The notes beneath the pieces are model-generated. The model had not been told where the DNA came from. It ran no database searches and saw only the letters and a list, made by a program, of their open reading frames with translations. The position numbers were made by a program, and so were the translations under genes. DNA of 64,000 nucleotides from Cloeon dipterum (Eukaryota; Arthropoda; Insecta; Ephemeroptera; Baetidae), in assembly GCF_949628265.1 (NCBI RefSeq), contig NC_088788.1, positions 15,252,001-15,316,000 of the forward strand, given 5' to 3'. Below are positions 36,445 to 47,198 of the stretch, piece after piece (within the stretch, counting starts at the first letter, position 1; every line of letters begins with the position of its first letter).

Positions 36445-38079
36445 CTAGTTTGCAAGACTGTATTCAACAAGAGTCTTCAAGCCTGGCCAGACCTCGTCCA
36501 CAACTCCCTGGATCGCGGAGGCAGGAGGGTTGAAACCTCCAGATCCACCTCCAGACAACTCGTAGGTGTACGAGTACAAAGCAGCACCAATGCCGTAGGC
36601 ATAGTCATCACTGGCTCCAAACGTGAAGTCTGAAAAGTTTACTTAATATTTGAGTGCGAGGATATCGGGATTTTCTTACATAGGCCAGCAGCAGAGTTCT
36701 CAACGCTGTACCTTGTGCCACCAACTGCTGCAATGGCGTCGGCAGACGCAGTTCCAGCAGCAATCTATATGATTAAATAAAATAAAAATCTAGGGATATT
36801 TCCGTGCTTTTTAATCATTACCAAATCATCTACGTTGGGAACGGGCTCAACAGTGTGGCCGAAAGGATACAGGATCAACTGTCAAAAGAAAAAAGATAAT
36901 TTAATATTGAATTAATCAGTGAGAATATTTAAGTCAAACCTCTCCATAGCTGTGGACGGCGACGTAAAGGACAAGGCTATCAGCGTTGGAAGAGATGAAG
37001 TTGCCAATGGCACCACACTCAGGTTCAGAGAAAGCACTGGAACCGGGGAAGACTTCTGTGCAAGGGTCACCAGCAGCTGAAGATAATTTAAACTTTTGTT
37101 TTCAAGTGCACATGAAAAAAATTTCAAATATCCTACAATCCCACAGGAAGTCGAAGTTCCTGTTAGGGTCAGTGCCGACGCAGGATGAGCCTTGGTTGGG
37201 ACGGCGCGTCTTTCTCCAGAAACGATCCTGTAATAGAATATATATTAATGCAAATTCTTCCAGGTTAGTTAGGATAAATTACATCAGTATGGGAATAACT
37301 GTATCCATCAGGGTTTGCCACGGGTAGGATGTACCAATCAGCCAGGTCTCTGAGGGCAGAATCGGCGAGGACCTCATCAATGATTCTCAGGCAGACGGGT
37401 GGTGCGATCCACTCGCGGGCGTGGATGGCGCAGTCGAACCAAACTGATTTCTGACCGGCGGCCCCGTTGGACAGCTTGATTCCGTGCAGTTCACGTCCTT
37501 CGTAGGACAGGCCGAGATCCAAAATAGAAGCAACATCAGGGTTGCCATCAACGGTCTCGTGGATGTGAGCGTCGATCTCCTCGAAAGTCATGTAGCGGTC
37601 GTACGCAGCCACGCGGGGCTTGCGGGGAAGGGCGAGTCTCAGGGCCTCGTTCGCGGCACGTTCTTTCTCGACTTCACTAAAATATTCGATTTATTTAGAC
37701 AAAAAATTCAGCCACTTAAGAACAATTAAAAATTGAGATAAAACTCACGGTCCCAAATCAGCAACCGAGACTTCGTGGGAGATGCGCATCCTGTTGAAGG
37801 CAGCAATGATAATTGGAGCGTCCTCGGGAGAAACCATCACGGTGGCGGGCCTTCCGACGCTGGGGGTGCCCCAGAAGTCGAATCGGCGGCTCAGTCTGTT
37901 AACGTATGGCATGGCAGCAGGGGTCAGGGGAGCTGTCTTCAGGACCTGGTACCTGATTTTGAAATATTCAATTAGCACTGCTGTATGTGAAAATACTGTG
38001 TGATTTACCCTGAGTAGCTCTTGTAGGCCAGGGCAGAGCCCAAGACCAAGAGAAACACAATCGATCCCAGAAGCTTCAT
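36445..38079 (-). CDS. M14A zinc carboxypeptidase, carboxypeptidase-B-like (gene E)
   Basis: Secreted procarboxypeptidase of 407 residues, first of a tandem trio. Exons from the 5' end: 38079-38009, 37952-37749, 37676-37283, 37227-37137, 37076-36940, 36878-36822, 36764-36680, 36629-36445 (1224 bases). The leader is [18 protein letters not shown]. The prodomain has [15 protein letters not shown]. The zinc site is HAREW (about residue 177) and HSYGE, with DPNRNF, RYSVENS (the Tyr-248 region) and YTYELSG (catalytic Glu). The residue equivalent to 255 is Asp (GASDDY), as in carboxypeptidase B, so cleavage of C-terminal Lys/Arg is inferred. The intron that splits exon 3 from exon 4 in genes D, H and I is missing, giving one 394-base exon. 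The cysteine pair around WFDCAIH and the [10 protein letters not shown] loop fits the family disulphide. Confidence 0.92.
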
Positions 38080-38113
38080 GGTGTCGAGTGAAAAGATGAT
38101 GATTTGTATTTTT

Positions 38114-38121
38114 CTTTTATA
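38114..38121 (-). promoter_or_regulatory. TATA box of gene E
   Basis: TATAAAAG on the minus strand, 34-42 bases upstream of the start codon; it implies a very short 5' leader. The same element precedes genes F and G. Confidence 0.75.
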
Positions 38122-39062
38122 CCGTGTGGCGCGGGTAGTGCTTTGACTTGAATAGAACAATCAAGATATCCTAAGATTAATCTATGCTTCGCAATTGTTT
38201 GTGTCTTTTAGAGTGCCAATATTTGCTATTCAATAATATTTTAAGATAATGCTATCAACTAAAGCCTACGATGAGATATATCAATTGAGTTAATCGCAAA
38301 TCAAACCCATACATGTAAGGCAAAAAAATGTTACAAAATGTGAAAATTTATATGTCATATTAGCAGCTGGTTTTAACGGCAGATAAACAAATTATTAATA
38401 AATATACCAGCTAACATTTTTTGCGCCACATATCTACTCAAATATAAGATAAATATTGCTTTTAAACTCAAACAATTCTTCGTGATTTTTGATTCGAAAA
38501 TCAGCATTGTATATTACGCGTTCATTTCGATTAACTGGACTCAATCGATTACTATTATTGATAAATGAAAATGAACCCAAAAAAAGCACTTCGTTTCCCC
38601 AAGAGATTTACGTGTCCTATTCCTATACTTAAACTGCAAACTTATAAATGGGATTTCCATTTTATAGTTTATAAGAGTGATAACTTTAGCAATGGAATAT
38701 TCGCAGCACTTAAAAATGTATAAAATATAATAATAAAATGCGACTGAAAGAACGCCGAATACCATACTATCAGATGTTTTTTATCTTGAGCAACCTTACA
38801 CGATCCTAATAAATATTATAGTTTAAAATTAACTTTTAAAAATGTAAATTGAGAAATAACTTTTTTCACAATAAATATGACAATTCATGAAAGCTCTTTG
38901 TGTTAACCTAATGGTTTCATTTTATGTTCAATTAAAGTTTTATATTTTTTCTCAAATGCTCAAATTATTCTTTTCATTTTGATACTTTCATTGCAGAGTA
39001 AAAACATTTAATACGATTTCTTAATTTTTATTTTATTTATACCAATTAAAACATTAAAAAAA
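38122..39062. other. Spacer between genes E and F
   Basis: AT-rich, no exon or repeat recognised. The minus-strand open frame at 38541-38765 looks like chance. Confidence 0.5.
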
Positions 39063-41356
39063 TCAGTTAGCAAGAGTGTATTCAACAAGGGCCTTCAGGC
39101 CTGGCCAGACCTCATCCACAACAGGTTGAATGAAGGAGGGAGGAGGGTTGAAACCGATCAATCCACCTCCTGACAATTCGTAAGTATACGAGTACAAGAC
39201 AGCACCAGAGCCGTAGGCAAAGTCATCGCTGGCACCATTGGTGAAGTCTAAAAATTAAATTCATACTCGATATTTGAGCGGAAATTCAATATATTTTTCT
39301 TACAAAGGCCGGCGGCAGAGTTCTCAACGCTGTACCTAGTGCCGGCAACGGCGGCAATGGCGTCAGCAGAAACAGTTCCAGCAGCAGCCTAGTAAAATTA
39401 TTTCATGGCAGAAATTCATAAATATTTTTTTTTCATTACCAAGTCAGCTGCGTTAGGTGCTGGTTCAACCGTGTGACCGTAAGGATAGAGAATTAACTGT
39501 TTCAGAAAAGAATTAATTAAAGAAACGCGTCAAATTGATAAAATTATTCAAACCTCTCCATAGCTGTGGACGGCAACGTAAAGGATAAGGCTATCAGCGT
39601 TGGCCGTGATGAAGTTGCCAATCGCTGCGCATTCAGGCTCAGAAAAAGCGCTGCTGCCAGGGTACGTTTCAGAGCAGAATTCATTATTTCCTATAAAAAG
39701 TAATAATTCCAGTAAAAAGAAAAATTATTTTGCAAAAATTAGCTGCAGAGAATTATGAATCAGAGTTTTTAGAAAACATCCGGATTTGCTCATTGCTATG
39801 AGTAAAATCGGATCAAGGATGTACTTTGATTATGAAATCCTGACAACACCACCATTCGCCCTCTCTGTGATTTAAAATTCCCTCAAGGCAACAATTCACA
39901 ATTTCAAACCATCCGACGTAATGTATATATATTTCTTTCTCTGTCTTAAAAAATCTAGTTTGGTGGACTTTTTAAATTCAATATAGTTTATGATTTAAAT
40001 ATATAGAATATAGAGCAAGTATTTTTTTATATATATAACCTTCCCAGAGGAAGTCAAAGTTCCTGTTTGGGTCAGTGCCGATGCAGTTTGAGCCAGGGTT
40101 GGGACGGCGCGTCTTTCTCCAAAAGCGGTCCTGCAAAAATGTATATTTCTTAATCGTGTATTCTTTCAAACAAAAATATCGCGGTTATGAAACGATTTTA
40201 TAATAAAGAAAATATATTACATCACTCCAGGAAAAGCTGTATCCATCAGGGTTGGCCACGGGCAGAACGTACCAGTCAGCCAGGTCCCTGAGGGCAGGAT
40301 CGGCAAGGACTTCATCGATGATCCTCAAGCAGACGGGCGGTGCGATCCACTCGCGGGCGTGGATGGCGCAGTCGAACCAAACTGATTTCTGACCGGCGGC
40401 TCCGTTGGACAGCTTGATTCCGAGCAACTCGCGTCCTTCGGTGGAGAGGCCGAGGTCCACGAGAGAAGCAACATCAGGGTTAGCAGCGACGGTTTCGAGG
40501 ACGTGAGCGTTGATCTCTTCAAATTCCATGAAGCGGTCATAGGCAGCCACCCGAGGACTGCGAGGCAGGGCGAGCCTCAGGGCTTCATTTTCGGCACGTT
40601 CCCTCTCGACTTCACTATGTATGTGAAAAATTACAGAGTGAGGAACATTTTAAAAATGAAGCTATTTCCAAATTATCTCGCCACATTAAATTTACTCTAT
40701 AAAGACACTAGACCAATATCAAATTTCTTTTAATGTTATAAGTAGGAAAATAAATAAATCTGCAGGTGCATTGAAACATTTTACGGGTAAGTTAGAAAAA
40801 ATGAGAAAAGAATAGTAAAATTGCAGTATAAATTTTGTTGTAATTTATGCTCAGCATATTTTTTTTTTACAAAACTAGTCACTTTATAAAAAAAATATTT
40901 CTTTACTGCATCCAGAGACCTATTTTCCTATTTAACATACATTCTTCAATTTAAAAAAAAAGCCTTATAGTTTTTTCCATAAGCAAAAACGTTCTGTTCA
41001 TTTGAAATGAAAATTATTTACTTACGGTCCTAAATCAGCAACCATAACTTCGTGGGAAATGCGCATCCTGTTGAAGGCAGCAATGATGATTGGCACCTCC
41101 TCAGGGGAAACCATCACGGTGGCGGGCCTACCGACGCCAGGGGTGCCCCAGAAGTCGAATCGGCGGCTCAGTCTATTGACGTATGGCATGGCAGCAGGGG
41201 TCAGGGGAGCCGTCTTCAGGACCTGGTACCTGATTTTGAAATATTCAATTAGCACTGCTGTATGGGAAAATACTCTGTGATTTACCCTGAGTAGCTCTTG
41301 TAGGCCAGGGCAGAGCCCAAGACCAAGAGAAGGATAATCGAACCTAACAGCTTCAT
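39063..41356 (-). CDS. M14A zinc carboxypeptidase, carboxypeptidase-B-like (gene F)
   Basis: Second member of the trio, 407 residues, with exon lengths identical to genes E and G (71, 204, 394, 91, 137, 57, 85, 185). Exons from the 5' end: 41356-41286, 41229-41026, 40614-40221, 40130-40040, 39690-39554, 39496-39440, 39388-39304, 39247-39063. Leader [18 protein letters not shown]. Zinc site HAREW and HSYGE; Arg/Asn pair in DPNRNF; catalytic Glu in YTYELSG. The 255 equivalent is Asp (GASDDF), so a basic preference is inferred. Introns 2 and 4 are longer than in E and G (411 and 349 bases). The proximal 5' region and prodomain exon are nearly the same as in E at the DNA level, which points to recent duplication or gene conversion. 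Exon 5 begins differently from E and G (GNNEFC in place of AAGDPC), so part of the surface loop has diverged. Confidence 0.92.
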
Positions 41357-41389
41357 TTTGCCGATTAGATTAAAATTATTTTTCGTTTT

Positions 41390-41397
41390 CTTTTATA
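41390..41397 (-). promoter_or_regulatory. TATA box of gene F
   Basis: TATAAAAG on the minus strand at the same distance from the start codon as in gene E. Confidence 0.75.
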
Positions 41398-42443
41398 CCA
41401 CCGAACATGTGGTGCTAAGTGCTTTATTGACCCAAAAAGGCTGTAAGATATGCCACAAAAAAGTCATTATGGTTCATATTCATTAGCTCATTTCAAAAGG
41501 GAAAAAATTGCTAATATTAAATGGAACTCTTAAGATAAAGCAATCATCTAATGGACCCCAGATCAGATAATATTCTGAGTTTGTAAATGACTGGTGAAAT
41601 CAATATCATGGCTAAAAGTTGAATTTAAAATATTTAGTGTTGTATAAATATGTCAAAGGATGTGTCCAGCATGTGAAGTGAAGCTTTGAAAAATGTATTT
41701 CGTAGATTACAAGATATTTTTAGTTTGTTACGTGTGTATTAGTAGTTGTGGACATTAAAAACATCACAATAACTTTGAACTTAAAAAATTCCGTTTCTAA
41801 TAGTTAACATTGATTTTTTTCATAATGGTTAGTGCAAATGCATGCTATAATTTTTACTAACCATTTTTTCAAAATAGTTTTCAACGCTGACATTGTTTAG
41901 CTTTGAAAAGTAGTTATTGAATCATGATATTTCAAGCAAAAATGTTCAACATTGACCAATTTCAAAGAACACGACACGTTAGCACGTTAATTTTAGGACG
42001 CGTTTAGCCTTTTTTATTGTTCAATTCGATTTAAAAGAGTAAAATAAGTATGGACAATCCTTGCTCATTTAGTAATTGAAAGTAATAAATGTTTAATATG
42101 AAGCAATTTAAATAGATCATAATATAAAATAGACATGAAAAAAGGACGAATAATTTTTGAAAATAAAATAAATTAGCATATTCTTCTTACAACCCTTGTA
42201 CTTGTAGCTGGTGTTTTAGTTTACGATAATTTAGATTAATACTGCATCCCGTTAATCCTATTATTTTAAATAAGATTAAACTTGCACTTATTGGCTAAAG
42301 GAAAATTTATATTTGTATTTTTATCTTCATTTACCCCATACAGCATACTTGCAATTGATTGCTTGTCTATACAAATTTAGGTGTACTGAGGTTGTTAATA
42401 ATTAGCTGCTACAAAATATTTTTAACCACATTTATTAATATTT
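41398..42443. other. Spacer between genes F and G
   Basis: AT-rich, no exon. It holds a 10-base perfect inverted repeat, AATGGTTAGT at 41824-41833 and ACTAACCATT at 41856-41865, with a 22-base loop. No other structure was seen. Confidence 0.5.
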
Positions 42444-44103
42444 TCAGTTCGCAAGAGTATATTCGACAAGAGCCTTGACGCCTGGCCAGACCTCGTCCAC
42501 AACAATCTGGATCAAGGAGGGAGGAGGGTTGAAACCTCCAGATCCGCCTCCAGTCAACTCGAAGGTATATGCGTACGAGACAGCATTAATGCCGTAGGCA
42601 TAGTCATCACTAGCGCCATAAGTGAAGTCTAAAAATTAGATCAAGATTGTGTTAACTGTTCTTTAAAAGACGCTCTCTTTTTTCTTACATAGGCCAGAAG
42701 CAGAGTTCTCAACGCTGTACCTAGTGCCGGCAACGGCGGCAATGGCGTCGGCAGCCGCAGTTCCAGCAGCAATCTATATGAATAAATTGAATAATTTTGA
42801 TAATTTCCACGATTTTAAGTCATTACCAAATCATCCACGTTGGGTACGGGCTCAACAGTGTGGCCGAAAGGATAAAGAATGTACTGTGGAATAAAATATT
42901 AGAATTATTAAATAAATTAAACTTCGTGGAATATTGGAATTGTACCTCTCCATAGCTGTGGACGGCGACGTAAAGGACAAGACTATCAGCGTTGGCAGAG
43001 AGGAAGTTGCCAATGGCACCACACTCAGGTTCAGAGAAAGCACTGGAACCAGGGTAGACTTCTGAGCAGAAGTCACCAGCAGCTGAAAATAATTTAAACT
43101 TTTGTATTCAAGTGCTCATGATAAAAATTCAAATATCCTACAATCCCACAGGAAGTCGAAGTTCCTGTTAGGGTCAGTGCCGACGCAGGACGAGCCTTCG
43201 TTGGGACGGCGCGTCTTTCTCCAGAAACGATCCTGTAATAGAATATATTAATGCAAATTCTTCCAGGTGAAGTTAGGATAAATTACATCTGTCCAGGCAT
43301 AACTGTATCCGTCAGGGTTGGCCACGGGTAGAACGTACCAGTCAGCCAGGTCCCTGAGAGCAGGATCGGCGAGGACTTCATCAATGATTCTCAGGCAGAC
43401 GGGCGGTGCGATCCACTCGCGGGCGTGGATGGCGCAGTCGAACCAAACTGATTTCTGACCGGCGGCTCCGTTGGACAGCTTGATTCCGTGCAGTTCACGT
43501 CCTTCATAGGACAGGCCGAGGTCCAAGAGAGAAGCAACATCAGGGTTAGCGGCGACGGTCTCGTGGATGTGAGCGTCGATCTCCTCGAAAGTCAAGTAGC
43601 GGTCGTACGCAGCCACGCGGGGCTTGCGGGGCAGGGTGAGCCTCAGGGCCTCGGTCTCAGCACGTTCTCTCTCGACTTCACTAAAATATTATATTTATTT
43701 AGATAAAAAAAACCTTAGCCCCTTAAGTCTTATTTTTTTATTATTATTTTTTGTATAAAAAGAGATAACCCACGGTCCCAAATCGGCAATCAAGACTTCG
43801 TGGGAGATGCGCATCCTGTTGAGGGCGGTAATGACGATTGGGGCATCTTCGGGTGAAACCATCACGGTTGCGGGCTTTCCGACGTGGGGGGTTCCCCAGA
43901 AGTCGAAGCGGCGGCTCAGTCTGTTGACGTATGGCATAGCAGCAGGGGTCAGGGGAGCTGTCTTCAGGACCTGGTACCTGATTTTAAAATATTCATTTAG
44001 CACTGCTTCGTGGAAAATACTCTGTGATTTACCCTGAGTAGCTCTTGAAGGCCAGGGCAGAGCCCAAGACCAAGAGGAGGACTACCGAACCCAGCAGTTT
44101 CAT
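42444..44103 (-). CDS. M14A zinc carboxypeptidase, carboxypeptidase-B-like (gene G)
   Basis: Third member of the trio, 407 residues. Exons from the 5' end: 44103-44033, 43977-43774, 43680-43287, 43232-43142, 43082-42946, 42883-42827, 42773-42689, 42628-42444 (1224 bases). Leader [18 protein letters not shown], then the prodomain with [15 protein letters not shown]. Zinc site HAREW and HSYGE; DPNRNF; RYSVENS; catalytic Glu in YTFELTG. The 255 equivalent is Asp (GASDDY), so basic C-terminal residues are the expected substrate. The [10 protein letters not shown] loop differs by one residue from gene E. Exons 4-7 are close to gene E at the DNA level. Intron 2 has a GTGGGT donor. Introns are all short except intron 1-3 region spacers of under 110 bases. 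Confidence 0.92.
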
Positions 44104-44136
44104 GGTGGCGAGTAAGAATCAATCTTTGGCTTGATG

Positions 44137-44144
44137 CTTATATA
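44137..44144 (-). promoter_or_regulatory. TATA box of gene G
   Basis: TATATAAG on the minus strand, 34-41 bases upstream of the start codon, as in E and F. Confidence 0.7.
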
Positions 44145-45234
44145 CCGTTCTTTGAGAGTGCTTTTGTGATACCCTCTGTCATTAAAAAGCATTGCATTTC
44201 AATGAATAATGATTATTTTCTACGTAGAAGAGTATTTAGAGATGTTCCGATTTCAAGATAATTTTAATCAACAAGCACCCTAAATCAGATATTTTCAATT
44301 GTGAACGCAATATATAGATCATTCAATTTGGTATTATTTCGACTCTTATGATAAAAAAACAACTCATTTAATTATTTGCATTTTCACCTTAAGCGTCCAA
44401 AGAGCTTTCATTTATTTAGACCAAATCTACGTTGACTTTCATGATTGACGTGTATCGAATTAAATAAAAATATTGTGGTTGGATTAAATAAAAAATGAGT
44501 CTATCAAGTAGCCGAATTTTTTATATTTCAAAGAAGGAAAATTCTCTCCATAATTAAAGAAATCTATTTCTTGTAATATTAAATACATATCTCGGCTGAA
44601 ACGTGTCGAGGTGAAACTTAAACATAGATCATTAGCATGGGAATCAGCTTGCACGACGAGGCGATAAGAATGAATCAAGAGAGCTGTCTACCAATTTAGA
44701 TTGTTTTGTTCTTATATTTATGCACGTATTTGATAACTTGCCGAAAGGGAATTTAAAAAAAACGTGTGTCATCTGCAAACATGTATGTATGAATTCAGAG
44801 ATTTTTCAGGGTCAATATTTAATGAATAATAAATTTTAATTTATCAAGAATGAAGCAGGAGGAATTATTCTATCGCATTTAATGTTTTTCAGATAGATCG
44901 TTAATGCTGAAACGTCAAAGTTAAAAAATACGGGACTTGTAAAGAATTAATAAACATTTTTTTAGTGTTAAAGGGAACAGAGCAACATAATTAGCTGTGA
45001 TTTTTTATGGTTTTAAGGCCTTTTTTATGAGGCCTCTTCCATCGGACTATTTAATCAAAATCAAAATCTCTGATATGATAGAGTCGGGGCATGTTCTTAA
45101 CACTTATCTTACAAATTAATGTATGTTTGATGTGACACTTATGGGTCCTCGCCTTTGACAAATAGTTGCGCAAAAAGCACTTGTAATTTGGACTCTCTTT
45201 CTCTCTCAGACACTGTAGCGGGAATCACGCAAAA
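44145..45234. other. Spacer between divergent genes G and H
   Basis: This holds the upstream regions of a minus-strand and a plus-strand carboxypeptidase gene. No TATA was found near gene H; a CT-rich stretch (45198-45209) lies just before its start codon. No other gene was seen. Confidence 0.5.
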
Positions 45235-46953
45235 ATGCAAATTTCAAGAACTGTTGTTTCTATTCTCACCTTTTCAGTAATTCTTACTGCCGCTTACGAG
45301 ACGACTGATTCAGCTAGGCGCTACAAAGAGTGAGTTTGTCTAATTTAAATTATTTTATTTTATTTCTAAGAAATATTGACCAACGCCAACAGCTTCAAAG
45401 TGATTAAAACAAAGATCCTGGGCGTGCACGAGTCCTCTGTGCTTTCTCAATTGGCCTTCAAAAGTGGATTGGACTTTTGGTCTTTGCCTCGCAACGGCAA
45501 AAATGCGATTCTTCTCTGCGAGCCGCAACAGGCGGAAGAAATATTTAAGGAGCTATCAAGGCTAGAGTTGAGACCAGAAATTCTTACGGAAGACGTATCA
45601 AGGTGAAAATCTTTCATTTCTTTGCAAGAGAATTTCTTGGAATCACTCAATCCAATTCCAGAGAAATTGCTGAAGAACGTTTCAAGATAGACCAAATTAA
45701 CTCGGCCAAGTTGAAAGTGGCAAACTGGGAAAATTTTATGACTCTTGATCAGGTTGTATTTGATTTAATTAATCTCAAATTTATTTTTAATACGAAATAT
45801 CAGATCAATCAGTACATGGACGAAGTTGTTGCAAATTACAGCAGCATTGTGTCAGAGCTTGGAATCGGTACGACGACTGAAGGAAGAACAACTCGAGTTT
45901 TACACATTTCTACTGGACCTGGCAAGCCGGCGATTTTTATCAACGGAGCGATTCACGCCAGAGAGTGGATCGGCCCTCCTGTTGCTATGTACGCAATCAA
46001 TCAGTTGACCGAGTTTTATGATCAAAATTCAGCAATCCTCAACTCTGTCGACTTCTTCATCGCACCTGTTGTTAATCCAGATGGATATGTTTTCTCGTGG
46101 GAACAAGTATTTTGAAGCTTTTTAAAAATTCCAACATAAATATATAAATGTTGTCGATAGGATCGTTTCTGGCGCAAAACTAGAAGTCTGAATGACCTGA
46201 ATTGCTTAGGCGTGGACGCGAACAGAAATTTTGATTGGCAGTGGGCTCGTAATAAAATAAAATTGTTAAAAAAATAAATTTTTAATTAAGAACTTTTAAG
46301 CTGACAACGACATGTGCTCATTAGTTTATCCTGGCACTGCTCCTGCTTCTGAACCAGAAATTCAAGGCCTCCAGTCATTTCTGCAGGAACACAATGAAAT
46401 AACTTTTTACGTTGACCTGCACAGCTTTGGACAGGCATGTATTCAGCACTCAAATAACTCATACTATATTTTCGGCTAATTAAATTCCAGTCAATGATAT
46501 TTCCCTGGGCAAGCAGCAACGAGCAGTCACCATTGTATCCAGAACTGGTAAATGATATTGATATTGTAATCATTTTATCACTTTGGTATGCAATTAATTA
46601 AATAGATGCGTGTTGGAAACGAGGCTGCTGAAGCGCTGAGAACAGTGAGGGGGACAAATTACACCGTTCATTCTGTGACAAACGGCGGCACTAGTTAAAT
46701 TTTTAGTTAAAATAATATGCTTTTTGGTGATGATATTTTTTTAGACTTTTTGTATGGCGTGAGCGTTGACTGGGCCCATGGCGTTTTGGGAATTCCGCTG
46801 ACTTACGCAATTGAACTGCCCGGTGGCGGGAGCGGCGGTTTCGACATTCCTCCAGAAGAAATTTTACCCGTCGCCACTGAGACCTGGGAGGCTCTCAAGG
46901 TTTTTGCGCAAAATGTGCCACCCACAACCACACAATTGCAGTGGTTCATATAA
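45235..46953 (+). CDS. M14A zinc carboxypeptidase, Val-255 type (gene H)
   Basis: Secreted procarboxypeptidase, 424 residues. Exons: 45235-45329, 45393-45602, 45662-45752, 45804-46106, 46161-46248, 46301-46434, 46491-46547, 46606-46693, 46745-46953 (1275 bases). Leader MQISRTVVSILTFSVILTAA, then a prodomain with LDFWSLPRNGKNAIL. Zinc site HAREW and HSFGQ; catalytic Glu in YAIELPG; Tyr in NYTVHS. The substrate-binding loop is DANRNF rather than DPNRNF, and the nearby disulphide loop is shorter. The 255 equivalent is Val (GVSVDW), so a carboxypeptidase-A-like preference for hydrophobic ends is inferred. It is the most divergent complete copy in the array. Intron 6 begins GCATGT (46435); reading on from there would not join the next conserved exon, so the GC donor is needed. 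Both ancestral introns (3/4 and 4/5) are kept. Confidence 0.86.
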
Positions 46954-47198
46954 TTTTTTTAAAAAAATCGATATAGCTAATCAAAAAATAAAAGTTACTA
47001 ATTTAAAGACACCAAGAAGAAGTTTTGTTTCAAATTACCTCTACAATGACCACTTACAGAGCTGAAGTACCACTTGAAAATTAATCAAACACGACCTTCA
47101 GACTGCTACACACGACGAGATTTATCTCGCAACTAAGCCAACACAATCTACTTTTAAAAGACGTAGCAACCCAACAAAGATCTAGTTGCACAGCCACT

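Noticed and set aside
37484-37729. Plus-strand frames opposite the large exons of genes E, F and G (also at 40503, 43488 and similar places)
   Set aside because: They are mirror frames of conserved carboxypeptidase exons and recur only because the genes are duplicates.
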